This document shows, piece by piece, positions 7,530-15,044 of a DNA stretch of 25,450 nt. This DNA is from Thermoplasmata archaeon (GTDB lineage Archaea; Thermoplasmatota; Thermoplasmata; Thermoplasmatales; GCA-001856825). Every line of letters starts with the position of its first letter. The stretch's first letter is position 1. The position numbers and the translations under genes were made by a program. The notes beneath the pieces are model-generated. The model was given only the letters and a program-made list of their open reading frames with translations, had not been told where the DNA came from and ran no database searches. Location: NCBI GenBank assembly GCA_021831005.1, contig JAKBNO010000085.1:1-25450 (forward strand). Direction: 5' to 3'.

Positions 7530-8405
7530 CTATTCAACATTGTTGTCCAAAAGTTCTATCTCGTGCGCTCTCAACAGTCCTAGATAGAGCGACGACATTT
7601 GTGCGATCACGGCATTCTTAACGTAGCCATCAACAGTACTACAGTCATAAGGGAAACCTCCTATATTTAAGGCATCTTTGGGGGAACCTTGTCTTGAGAA
7701 TGAGATTGCAACTGTATTTGCATCCGCTTTTGAAGTGTGTTCCTTCCCTCCTTCTACACTTACTATATTCGCCTCCAAACCGGCATTTGTTTTAAGGTTA
7801 GTAAGGAAGTAGTTTGCGAGACCGGCAGAAAGCTCATCGTGGAAGATAACCAGGGACCGCCCTGAGAGTCTTAGAGCAATTTGCTTTGATACATTTTCAC
7901 TCGTAATTTCTGACGGTGCATTCTGTTCTAGAAATGATTCCAGGTCTGTGCTTTCGAAGCCGCGTCCAAAGAGGGTCAGCATGCACCCCAGTATTTCCGG
8001 TAGAAGGAACCTTGCAGCGTATCCTTTTGGAAGAGGGATATAATCCCACCCCTTCGATCTAGCAACCGATTTGATCGCACCCCCTGAGGAGATGACTATG
8101 CCCTTATTGGTTGTGTCTTTAAGAGCGGCAATGGCTTCCCTGACCTGTCCGCTATAAGTGATTAAACAATTCGTCTCGTCTGGAGAAAGTGAAAAAGAGT
8201 GCCTGATCTTGATTCTTTCGCCTCCGATAATGTCTCTGGCCATTCCTGCAAAAATTAAGGGGGTTCCGATAGCGCTAATCGACATCGAGTCCAGCTTCCT
8301 TCCGACGTTACAAGTCATAAATCGGTTGGGAGTTTGATGGATCCAGCTAAAAGGAGGAGTGTCGTCCATCTGGATAACGAATTCATCGTCGAGAATGGTT
8401 TCCAC
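7530..8405 (-). CDS. Divergent SIS-domain phosphoglucose/phosphomannose isomerase-like protein
   Basis: A 291-residue protein whose length and two-lobed SIS layout resemble the archaeal bifunctional phosphoglucose/phosphomannose isomerases that interconvert fructose-, glucose- and mannose-6-phosphate. Supporting regions are the loop ITYSGQVREA (position of the family's SGNTEE loop), PLPKGYAARFLLPEILG (as in LPKG...PRAALP), and a C-terminal segment SLYLGLLRAHEIEL. The sugar-phosphate loops are clearly altered: the glycine-rich GGSG loop reads GMARDIIGG, and SGNTEE reads SGQVRE. The start is GTG with GAGG a few bases upstream; the only nearby ATG runs into a stop. It diverges from the glycosyltransferase pair, so a sugar role is plausible. 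Exact activity is uncertain. Confidence 0.7.
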   Translation of the reverse strand: METILDDEFVIQMDDTPPFSWIHQTPNRFMTCNVGRKLDSMSISAIGTPLIFAGMARDIIGGERIKIRHSFSLSPDETNCLITYSGQVREAIAALKDTTNKGIVISSGGAIKSVARSKGWDYIPLPKGYAARFLLPEILGCMLTLFGRGFESTDLESFLEQNAPSEITSENVSKQIALRLSGRSLVIFHDELSAGLANYFLTNLKTNAGLEANIVSVEGGKEHTSKADANTVAISFSRQGSPKDALNIGGFPYDCSTVDGYVKNAVIAQMSSLYLGLLRAHEIELLDNNVE

Positions 8406-8478
8406 TTTACCTCATAAATACAAGGTAATTAAGCTGGTCTGAAAGTAAACTTTTATTTCTTATTACGTTTAGGAGTAG

Positions 8479-9228
8479 ATGGAGATATCAATTCTCGTAA
8501 CAGTCAAAAATGATCTCGAAAACACGAAACTACTCATCTCTACTCTCAAATCCCTAGATAAAGACTTTGAGATAGTGGTCGTTGACGCTTACTCCACTGA
8601 CGGGACTTTCGAGTATCTCCAGTCTGAAACTAAAGACATAAATCTCGTCCTAGGAAGAAAAAAGGGGAACAGAGCTATTGGAAGGAATGAATGTATTAAG
8701 CTGGCTCAAGGGAAGAAATTCGTATTCCTAGACTCTGACACAGAAATCACAAATAGCTGGGCGGCCACACTCAAAAGGAGCATGAACAGAGATATTGTCG
8801 CCGGCAGGATTGTGCAGACGCCTAACTCGAAGTGGTCCGACCTTGAAAGGGTACCAATGCTCTATATGGGAAAGGACGTTACTTTCCCTTCCAACAATCT
8901 TATGTACAGCCGAGCTGTGATTGAAAAGATAGGCACTTTCGATGAAGCCTTTAACACCGCTGAGGACATTGACCTAAATATCCGTGCTATTAAAAGTGGG
9001 TTCGAGATCTTCTATGACGAAAACTTGATTGTTTCCCATCACCCAAGAGAGACCTATTCGTCCCTACTCAGACAGAGCTACAGTGATGGAATTGGCAGAC
9101 GACTGATCTTGAAGAAATACGGACTCAAGAGCAACTTCAACAAAACAAATTTGAAAAAGCATCCTCTCATTGAGACCTCAAGGCTTGCATTTGGAATGCT
9201 TGGATATGTGTTTGGGGGCTCAAATTGA
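8479..9228 (+). CDS. Family 2 glycosyltransferase (first of a pair)
   Basis: A 249-residue GT-A fold glycosyltransferase without membrane segments, likely acting at the inner face of the membrane on a nucleotide sugar. It shows the N-terminal strand ISILVTVKND, the VVVDAYSTDGT motif (33-43), the metal-binding DSD (85-87) and a catalytic-region AEDIDLNIR with Glu162-Asp163. AGGAG lies 3 nt before the ATG, and a T-rich TATA-like sequence (about 8450-8458) is upstream. Donor and acceptor cannot be read from sequence. The stop overlaps the next glycosyltransferase start as TTGA, so both are made together, perhaps for lipoglycan or protein glycosylation. Confidence 0.88.
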   Translation: MEISILVTVKNDLENTKLLISTLKSLDKDFEIVVVDAYSTDGTFEYLQSETKDINLVLGRKKGNRAIGRNECIKLAQGKKFVFLDSDTEITNSWAATLKRSMNRDIVAGRIVQTPNSKWSDLERVPMLYMGKDVTFPSNNLMYSRAVIEKIGTFDEAFNTAEDIDLNIRAIKSGFEIFYDENLIVSHHPRETYSSLLRQSYSDGIGRRLILKKYGLKSNFNKTNLKKHPLIETSRLAFGMLGYVFGGSN

Positions 9229-9917
9229 TATCATACATAATTCCAGCTCTCAATGAAGAGGATAGTATAGGCAAGGTCATCAATGCCATAAGAGCCGTGG
9301 ACAAAGAAGGGGAAATAATTGTCGTGGATTCGGACTCGAAGGACAAGACGGCTGAAATTGCCAATTCCTTAGGAGCTATCGTTGTCAATGAGAGCGAGCT
9401 GGGTTACGGAAAAGCGTACAGGAAGGGTTTTTCGATTGCTACGGGTGATATCATAGCAACGCTCGATGCCGACGGCACTTACCCGCCGAATGAAATCGCA
9501 CACATGAGCGAGTACTTGAAGAACGGTTATGATTTTGTTTCAGGAGAGCGACTTTCCAATTCCTCGAGGGACGCTATGAGCCTTCAGCACTTGATAGGAA
9601 ACAAGGTCCTGAACATTTTCACCAAAGTGCTCTTTATGGTGGACATAAACGACAGCCAGTCTGGAATGTGGGTCTTTAAGAAAGAAATATTAAAGTCTAT
9701 CGAACCGAGAGGGTGGGGTATGGAGTTCTCAGAAGAAATCAAGATTAGGGCAGCTACGAGTTTCCGTTACAAGGAACATTCAATCAATTATGCGAGAAGG
9801 ATGGGGGAGAAGAAACTTCGCCCCTGGAAGGACGGAACTACCAATCTGCTCTTTCTCATCAGGCTCAGATTCAGGTCCGGAATTAGGACCAAGTCATTCA
9901 GACATTCTCGATCCTAG
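9225..9917 (+). CDS. Dolichol-phosphate-sugar synthase-like glycosyltransferase
   Basis: A 230-residue GT2 enzyme of the dolichyl-phosphate mannose/glucose synthase type, which transfers a sugar from a nucleotide donor to a polyprenyl phosphate. Visible signs are SYIIPALNEEDSIG at the N-terminus, IIVVDSDSKDKT (31-42), the metal-binding DADGTYP (81-87), and near the C-terminus a YARRMGEKKLRPWKDG segment typical of the subfamily. There is no C-terminal membrane domain, so it would be peripheral. The start is TTG, overlapping the previous stop (TTGA) with a G-rich stretch just upstream. Its last 20 nt overlap the end of the convergent PCNA gene. Confidence 0.88.
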   Translation: MISYIIPALNEEDSIGKVINAIRAVDKEGEIIVVDSDSKDKTAEIANSLGAIVVNESELGYGKAYRKGFSIATGDIIATLDADGTYPPNEIAHMSEYLKNGYDFVSGERLSNSSRDAMSLQHLIGNKVLNIFTKVLFMVDINDSQSGMWVFKKEILKSIEPRGWGMEFSEEIKIRAATSFRYKEHSINYARRMGEKKLRPWKDGTTNLLFLIRLRFRSGIRTKSFRHSRS

Positions 9918-10638
9918 GCGCTATGAGGAAAGTCACTTTACCCTTCCCATTCATTATTGGAGCTTCCATTCTGAGAGGATAATCGTTCCCGATTGCTATT
10001 GACACTTCCTGCGTGCTCTCAAGCGCTCTTAGGAACTTAGTCAGATATTCCAGTGCAAACGAACTTCTGGAGTCAGAACTGAAAATGAATTCCTTGGCTA
10101 GACTCTTGGGAATGGTCATTTCTGTTGTCTCTGAGTCGGTCTCGCCTTTGGCGGAGATCTTTAGTTCATCGCTCTTGATGTTGAATGTTACCACCTCGGA
10201 TATGCCTTCGGCTGCCTTTATTCCCTGAGCCAGTAGGTCGAGGTCAGTGACTACCTTGTCCGGTGGTTCTATTGTTGGAATCTTAGGCGTCGTCAAAGCA
10301 GACGGGTCTATTATGGGAATTCCCGCCGATAGATTTCCTAGCTTCATCGAAATCTTCTTGCCGTCATACTTGAAATCTATGATCTCTGTTGCGGCAGTGA
10401 GCTTCAGAAAGTTTCTCATCTTCTCTATGTCGAGGCCCAAGCTGTCTTCTCCGTTGACGTCAAACTCTTGAAACGCCTCCCTCTTTACTTCTACTGAAAT
10501 CATTGCGACTCTTGCTGGATCCATAACTTTTGCGGATATTCCATCCGGTTTGAAATCTACTCTCGCTTCTTGAACGAGTGTTAGAATTATATTCGAAAAT
10601 TCTCTTATAGTCTTGGCGTCGACCTTAATCTGAAGCAT
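9898..10638 (-). CDS. pcn: DNA polymerase sliding clamp (PCNA)
   Basis: Trimeric ring that tethers polymerases, FEN1, ligase and other factors to DNA. The roughly 246-residue length, the opening LQIKVDAKTIREFSNIILTL, the DPARVAMISVEV strand and the C-terminal LIAPRIE are all characteristic. A GTG at 10644 would add two residues, but the AT-rich TATA-like stretch (about 10664-10672) places the transcript start near 10638-10640, favouring the ATG at 10638. It lies just downstream of the S27ae gene with its own apparent promoter. It is convergent with, and overlaps by 20 nt, the second glycosyltransferase. Identification is secure. Confidence 0.96.
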   Translation of the reverse strand: MLQIKVDAKTIREFSNIILTLVQEARVDFKPDGISAKVMDPARVAMISVEVKREAFQEFDVNGEDSLGLDIEKMRNFLKLTAATEIIDFKYDGKKISMKLGNLSAGIPIIDPSALTTPKIPTIEPPDKVVTDLDLLAQGIKAAEGISEVVTFNIKSDELKISAKGETDSETTEMTIPKSLAKEFIFSSDSRSSFALEYLTKFLRALESTQEVSIAIGNDYPLRMEAPIMNGKGKVTFLIAPRIENV

Positions 10639-10782
10639 AATCACCGAGAGTTAAAAAATTACGTGTTTTTAAGCTTTTCCTTGAGTGGGTAACTTAATTT
10701 GCAATGAATATTAAAGATAGCTTACACTACCTTTGACTCTTTCAAAAATCTGGGTTGAATTTGATTTTATGTAAAGCTTACC

Positions 10783-10941
10783 TTATTGCTCTTTTGTCGT
10801 CTGCTCAGAGTATCCACATCGACCGCAGGTTAGTCGGTCTTCGTGTTGTGCTAAGAAAACTCCAGGACCGCACTTGGGACAGAATTTTCCTTTTCGCACG
10901 AGCTTTCCATCTTCCACTTTGTACATCTCACGCTTTTGCAT
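10783..10941 (-). CDS. rps27ae: 30S ribosomal protein S27ae
   Basis: A 52-residue zinc-ribbon protein of the small ribosomal subunit, homologous to the ribosomal half of eukaryotic ubiquitin-S27a. It opens MQKREMYKVEDGKLVRKGKF and carries one zinc ribbon, CPKC...CGRC, ending with a TAA stop. The ATG at 10941 is preceded 9 nt upstream by GGAGG (10951-10955) and lies within the end of the S24e gene, overlapping it by 14 nt. It is the last gene of the Rpo7-Spt4-DPCK-S24e operon, the usual archaeal order. The sequence and context make this firm despite its small size. Confidence 0.95.
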   Translation of the reverse strand: MQKREMYKVEDGKLVRKGKFCPKCGPGVFLAQHEDRLTCGRCGYSEQTTKEQ

Positions 10942-11239
10942 TCTGTTCTCCCTCCTTTGATTTCAGACCATTTCTAATAAGCAAGAAATCGGGTTCTAAC
11001 GCCATCGCGTCTTCCTTTGACTTGTAGATCTTTGCATAACCCTCAGTGTAACCCTTCCCAAATTTTGACTTTTGATTATCTATAATGACGAGTTCCTTTG
11101 GCACCTGGAGGTTCGCAGCGATCTGGGTTCTGGCTTCCTCCCTGCTTGGTGTCTTTTCCTTGGCGTGTAGGGCCTTATACTTGACCTCAATCCTATTGAG
11201 TAGCTTGTTTTCTTCTCTACTTTCTATCTCTATCTTCAT
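10928..11239 (-). CDS. rps24e: 30S ribosomal protein S24e
   Basis: A 103-residue archaeal/eukaryotic-type small-subunit ribosomal protein. Typical segments are the opening MKIEIESREENKLLNRIEV, the TPSREEARTQIAA stretch, and KFGKGYTEGYAKIYKSKEDA, which matches the family's conserved GxGxTxGxAxIY pattern. The ATG follows directly after the stop of the dephospho-CoA kinase gene with no spacer, and its end overlaps S27ae, so expression must be coupled. Length is normal. Identification is secure. Confidence 0.95.
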   Translation of the reverse strand: MKIEIESREENKLLNRIEVKYKALHAKEKTPSREEARTQIAANLQVPKELVIIDNQKSKFGKGYTEGYAKIYKSKEDAMALEPDFLLIRNGLKSKEGEQNAKA

Positions 11240-11749
11240 TCACATTCCCCTTAGCTTTTCCATGTTCTTGTTTACTAGCTGTCTTAGGGTCTCTCCGACC
11301 TCGTAGACTGCTATCCCCTTATCGGGAACGCCATAAATAACTATCGCACCGTCCGGGGCCATTAGGATGGCAGGGATAGAAGCAAGGTCCTCTTCTCCAT
11401 CCACCTCGATCAGGGTATTTCCCTTTGACTTATAGGCACCTTCTATCGCGGTCCACAGTTCAACAGAAATTACCCCGGGAGCATTCTTTACGCTGACCTT
11501 CCTGTCCCACCTTCCGGGGAGGTTTGGGATTTGTTCGTTTCTCTTTGTTTTGAAATCGACGATGGAAAGCTTGGGAAGGATCTTGTATCTGATTGCAGTT
11601 GCGGTGACCACATCCCCTACTGTGATCAGGATCTTGGACGCAAAAAATTCGATCTGAGATTCCTTGGTTATTAGGACGTCGGGAGCCCTGGAGAATATTT
11701 CCCGATATTCATCTGATATCACTACGTCCTTATCTAACTTTAATTGCAT
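11240..11749 (-). CDS. GTP-dependent dephospho-CoA kinase (DUF359 family)
   Basis: A 169-residue member of the former DUF359 family, shown in Thermococcus to be the archaeal dephospho-CoA kinase that uses GTP for the last step of coenzyme A synthesis. Recognisable parts are VGDVVTATAI, IVDFKTKRN, the NAPGVIS region, and VDGEEDLASIPAI followed by GAIVIYGVPDKGI. The family lacks a classical Walker A and none is seen. The start ATG overlaps the end of Spt4 by 20 nt. Its place between Spt4 and S24e matches the conserved archaeal order. The function is inferred from the family, with good confidence. Confidence 0.9.
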   Translation of the reverse strand: MQLKLDKDVVISDEYREIFSRAPDVLITKESQIEFFASKILITVGDVVTATAIRYKILPKLSIVDFKTKRNEQIPNLPGRWDRKVSVKNAPGVISVELWTAIEGAYKSKGNTLIEVDGEEDLASIPAILMAPDGAIVIYGVPDKGIAVYEVGETLRQLVNKNMEKLRGM

Positions 11750-11915
11750 ACTCGCCAGGAACCGTGATCGCGGTTCTCTTCGCTATGAGGGACTTGTTAG
11801 GGTCCAGAATGAATATATAGCCTTTCCATTCGAGGACCGTGTCCCCACCGCACTTTTCGCACTTGAGTTCTTCTGTAACGTTCTTGCAAATTCTGCAGGC
11901 CCTAAGTTTTATCAT
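11730..11915 (-). CDS. spt4: Transcription elongation factor Spt4 (RpoE'')
   Basis: A small zinc protein that pairs with Spt5 and binds the RNA polymerase clamp as a processivity factor. The four zinc cysteines are in CRIC...CEKC, followed by the Spt4 core GYIFILDPNKSLIAKR and GEYAIKVR. The ATG at 11915 overlaps the Rpo7 stop as ATGA and gives 61 aa, the family's normal size. A GTG at 11936 would add seven residues but has no upstream ribosome-binding signal, so the ATG is preferred. It overlaps the next gene by 20 nt. Confidence 0.92.
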   Translation of the reverse strand: MIKLRACRICKNVTEELKCEKCGGDTVLEWKGYIFILDPNKSLIAKRTAITVPGEYAIKVR

Positions 11916-12490
11916 TTCGCCTCGCCCTTTAGCCACGTGGACTTTCCGAGGAAATTTTGTCTCATAGTGAGTCCTATCTTACTTTCTTCCAGTCTGGAAT
12001 CAGAAAGTGATAAGGCGACAATCCTTGCCCTGACAAAGTCTCCCATTTTGAGATCCCTCTTGGTGTCCTTTCCACTCATCCTCTTGTTTTCCTCGTCTAC
12101 TTCAATCCTATCGTCCATGACTTGACTAACGTGGAGGAGACCTTCAAGAGGTCCCAGGCTCACAAAGGCCCCGAATTTTTTGACATCAGCTATGTCCCCC
12201 TCTATGACTTCTTGCATCATCGGCTGGAAAGCAAGAATCTTAAGTTTGACTTCCTGGTAAACTCCACCGTCTCCGTGAACGATTCTTCCCTCGCCATCAA
12301 GATCGGATTCCAGAACCAGGAGATTTATGTACTTTCTATCATTGGAATCCCTGACCAATTCACGGTCCAGAACCCCTATTTTACCTTCTACGTTCCTGAC
12401 TGCAATTGACTTAGCTGTGGTCTCGTATTCCTCGCCGAGATGTTCTGGCGGAACCCTGACAGTTTCGTTGGTCTCAATTATGAAATACAT
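11912..12490 (-). CDS. rpo7: RNA polymerase subunit Rpo7 (RpoE')
   Basis: Stalk subunit of archaeal RNA polymerase, forming the Rpo4/Rpo7 heterodimer that binds emerging RNA and helps open-complex formation; homologous to eukaryotic Rpb7. Of 192 aa, the N-terminal tip domain starts MYFIIETNETVRVPPEHLGE. An S1 RNA-binding domain covers about residues 95-180 (EGDIADVKKFGAFVSLGPLEGLLHVSQV split across its strands). AGAGG lies about 5 nt before the ATG at 12490, and TATA-like sequences (GATAAATC near 12513-12520, another near 12525-12534) lie upstream. It is the first gene of the five-gene transcription/translation operon. Length and motifs are normal. Confidence 0.95.
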   Translation of the reverse strand: MYFIIETNETVRVPPEHLGEEYETTAKSIAVRNVEGKIGVLDRELVRDSNDRKYINLLVLESDLDGEGRIVHGDGGVYQEVKLKILAFQPMMQEVIEGDIADVKKFGAFVSLGPLEGLLHVSQVMDDRIEVDEENKRMSGKDTKRDLKMGDFVRARIVALSLSDSRLEESKIGLTMRQNFLGKSTWLKGEAK

Positions 12491-12598
12491 GCAATCCTCT
12501 TATATATTACCCGATTTATCCGGAGTATTTATTTTTTTCAAAAGAGATTGCTATAATAGAACAGCTAGAACGATGTGCACGTTCTGGTCCCTTTTTGT

Positions 12599-13975
12599 TC
12601 ACTTATTTAGCATATTCTCCGGGCTAAATATTTTATTTATCTGCTCCTCAGATAAAATCTTCTTTTCCCGCAGAAGCTTGAGAAATGGAACATTTCTCTC
12701 CTTTGCCTCCTTCACGATTTCGGCTGTCTTTTCGTATCCGATCACCGGGTTAAGCAACAGGGCGGTTCCGGGGGAGCTCAGAAGCATATTGTAAGCATGT
12801 TCTGAATTAATCTTGATGCCCTTGAGGGTCTTTTCCACAAGAATTGTGAAGGTGACTGTCAGGATGTCAAAAGCTTCCATCAGAACTGTATAGATCACTG
12901 GAGTAAACACGTTGATTTCCATCTCCCCTTGCGAGGATGCGTCATTGACTGTCTGCGCAAGTCCCCTCGTGAAGAGAGCACTCATGGTTACGGCTTCTAG
13001 AATGCTTGGATTCACCTTGCCTGGCATTATTGAGGATCCTGGCTGCACCGCAGGCAGCACAATTTCATTGAACCCTGCAACCGGTCCCGAATTCATCATT
13101 CTGAGGTCCCTTGAAATCTTGATCAGGGCGGCCGAAATATTACTCATCCAAGAAGCAAGCAGGTTGAAGTCAGAGGTGAATTGCATGACCATCATGAGAT
13201 TCTCTGCCGGAACGAAGCCTTCGTTGTAATACTCATTCAGGTTCTTGTAAACCAATTCCCTGACCTCTGGTGGAAGATTTGCTCCTGTCCCCACCGCTGT
13301 TCCACCTAGGTTCAACCTTTTCAGCCTGGTCAGGATGTAATCCTTCTCCGCAAGGAAGGACCTCAATTGGTCGGCATAGGACTTAAACTCGCCTCCAAAA
13401 GTCACAGCAGATGCATCCTGTATGTGTGTTCTTCCGGTCTTTATCATCTTCGAATTCTCTTTAGACATCAGTTCGAGTTGGTCCACCGCTTTCTCCACGT
13501 ACTCTGACAAAGACTTGAGGGCAAAGTATGCCGTAATTCTTATCGCTGCAGGTATGGTGTCATTTGTCGACTGCCCTATGTTGACCTGGTTGTGCGGGCT
13601 GATCACGTCGTGGCTCCCCAGTGGTTTACCCAACATCTCCAACGCCCTGTTTGCGATTACTTCGTTGACGTTCATATTGGTGGATGTGCCGGCTCCGGCC
13701 TGGATGTACTTCAATGGAAAATCCAGATCGTTCTTGTTCTTGATGAGGTCATCTGCTGCCTTAGTGATTGCTTCCTCAACTTCCTTTGATATTTTTCCCT
13801 TACTTGCAAAAGCCCTGACGTACGACCTCTTGATTACAATTAGAGTATCTATAATCCTCCTATCCATAAATCTATGATAGGGAAAATTAGAGAGTGCACG
13901 AACTGTTTCTGGTCCGTACAATCGCCCATCAGGAATGTCAACCTCACCCAGTGAATCCCTCTCTCTCCTGACCAT
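12599..13975 (-). CDS. Class II fumarase / aspartate ammonia-lyase family enzyme
   Basis: A 458-residue homotetrameric lyase of the fumarase/aspartase superfamily, probably class II fumarate hydratase of the citric acid cycle. Signatures are AGTSTNMNVNE (95-105), GRTHIQDA (181-188) with the active-site-region His, and the mobile loop GSSIMPGKVNP (313-323) carrying the catalytic Ser. Discrimination from aspartate ammonia-lyase is not certain: the STNMN wording is aspartase-like, while GRTH is found in fumarases and some aspartases. The usual HPND segment before VN...QS(S/T)ND reads SPHN here. The ATG at 13975 has a TATA-like TTATATAT just upstream. It appears monocistronic. Family secure, substrate moderately so. 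Confidence 0.9.
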   Translation of the reverse strand: MVRRERDSLGEVDIPDGRLYGPETVRALSNFPYHRFMDRRIIDTLIVIKRSYVRAFASKGKISKEVEEAITKAADDLIKNKNDLDFPLKYIQAGAGTSTNMNVNEVIANRALEMLGKPLGSHDVISPHNQVNIGQSTNDTIPAAIRITAYFALKSLSEYVEKAVDQLELMSKENSKMIKTGRTHIQDASAVTFGGEFKSYADQLRSFLAEKDYILTRLKRLNLGGTAVGTGANLPPEVRELVYKNLNEYYNEGFVPAENLMMVMQFTSDFNLLASWMSNISAALIKISRDLRMMNSGPVAGFNEIVLPAVQPGSSIMPGKVNPSILEAVTMSALFTRGLAQTVNDASSQGEMEINVFTPVIYTVLMEAFDILTVTFTILVEKTLKGIKINSEHAYNMLLSSPGTALLLNPVIGYEKTAEIVKEAKERNVPFLKLLREKKILSEEQINKIFSPENMLNK

Positions 13976-14080
13976 GATTCCTTATGGTTTATGGATATAT
14001 AACAGGTGCTTTTATTAACAGATTCTCCAACATCTAATCTTGCAGAGCAGGGTCCTGAAGGAACGATGGTTAAAATTAGT

Positions 14081-14539
14081 TCATTTGTCAGTTAACTTAA
14101 TGGCAAGGTTCTCTAATTCCTCTCTAGTCGCCTTATGGGTCCTTGAGAACCACCACTTCTGGAATCCTGAGTCATCCCCCGCTCTCCTTGGAAGAACGTG
14201 GACGTGGAAATGCCATATCGTCTGTCCAGCAGGACTTCCTGTGGAATGCAAGATGTTTATTCCTTCCGCATTCAAGTTCTTGATCATGATCTTTCCTATT
14301 ATCTGAGCTACGCTCATGACTTCGGAAAGCGAATCCTTTGGAACATCCGTTATATCTACATAATGATCGTTTGGAACAATTAGGGTGTGTCCCTCAAAAA
14401 GAGGGTGTATATCCAGAAAAGCTGACACCTTGCTGTTCCGATACAGGAATGTTCCTTCCTCTTTTCCACTTAGGATTCGGCAAAAGATGCAGTCTTCAGA
14501 GTGTCTTGTTGAAGTGGTCAACAAATCGCTTAGGTTCAC
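14081..14539 (-). CDS. HIT family hydrolase (HxHxH type)
   Basis: Histidine-triad nucleotide hydrolase, a family that cleaves nucleotide phosphoramidates or dinucleoside polyphosphates. It shows the CIFC zinc pair at the N-terminus, the FLDIHPLFEGHTLIVP substrate-pocket segment, and the triad HFHVHVLPRR. The open frame continues upstream to 14671 without homology and would run across the MsrB promoter, so the true start is internal. GTG at 14539 is used; TTG at 14521 is also possible, since a TATA-like TTTAAAT lies at about 14543-14550. The domain itself is certain, the exact N-terminus is not. Confidence 0.87.
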   Translation of the reverse strand: MNLSDLLTTSTRHSEDCIFCRILSGKEEGTFLYRNSKVSAFLDIHPLFEGHTLIVPNDHYVDITDVPKDSLSEVMSVAQIIGKIMIKNLNAEGINILHSTGSPAGQTIWHFHVHVLPRRAGDDSGFQKWWFSRTHKATREELENLAIKLTDK

Positions 14540-14663
14540 AACATTTAAAGCCTTTTGCTTGGAATTGTTTGCCCGATGTTTTCCTGTGCGACGCTTAAAA
14601 GTTTGAGAAGAGTATTTGATTTGGTGACAACATGTTTTTATCTCAACTTCAAATGTTTTGCCA

Positions 14664-15041
14664 ATGGACAAGCAGGAAGCTTACAACAAGCTTACGAGGG
14701 AGGAGGAAAGGGTCTTGCTTCGAGGAGGTACAGAACCTCCATTCACTGGAGAATATTACAACCTATTCCTGAAAGGGACTTATGTGTGCAAGAGGTGTAA
14801 CTCGCCGCTATACCGGTCGACCGATAAGTTCGAATCGGATTGTGGATGGCCGAGTTTTGATGACGAAATCAAAGGCGCCGTGAAGAAGGTCACCGATAGG
14901 GATGGAGAAAGAACAGAGATAAAGTGCGCTAACTGTGATGCACATCTTGGGCACGTCTTTTACGGAGAAAGATTTACAAAGAAAAACACCAGGCACTGTG
15001 TCAATTCCATTTGTATGAAATTCGTTCCTGAGAGGGAGTGA
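14664..15041 (+). CDS. msrB: Peptide methionine-(R)-sulfoxide reductase MsrB
   Basis: Reduces the R epimer of methionine sulfoxide in proteins. The roughly 125-residue protein shows both zinc pairs, CKRC (Cys42, 45) and CANC (Cys88, 91). It also has SDCGWPSF with the likely resolving Cys60, HLGHVF, and the catalytic Cys112 in RHCVNS. An extra Cys117 is present. The ATG at 14664 is preferred to the upstream TTG at 14658 because a T-rich TATA-like element (about 14634-14641) fits a leaderless ATG. It is followed after 3 nt by msrA, so the two form an operon for repairing oxidised proteins. Secure call; the pair is probably of bacterial origin. Confidence 0.95.
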   Translation: MDKQEAYNKLTREEERVLLRGGTEPPFTGEYYNLFLKGTYVCKRCNSPLYRSTDKFESDCGWPSFDDEIKGAVKKVTDRDGERTEIKCANCDAHLGHVFYGERFTKKNTRHCVNSICMKFVPERE

Positions 15042-15044
15042 TAT

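Noticed and set aside
11987..11999. TTCCAG-T-CTGGAA palindrome as a third origin box
   Set aside because: The dyad spacing differs from the ORB core, no G-run follows, it lies within the rpo7 coding region and is far from cdc6.
12122..12409. Open frame on the plus strand within rpo7
   Set aside because: It is antisense to a well-conserved RNA polymerase subunit and has no recognisable protein features.
14540..14671. Long N-terminal extension of the first HIT protein
   Set aside because: The open frame has no HIT-like sequence and would run over the msrB promoter and start; a start near 14521-14539 fits the family length.
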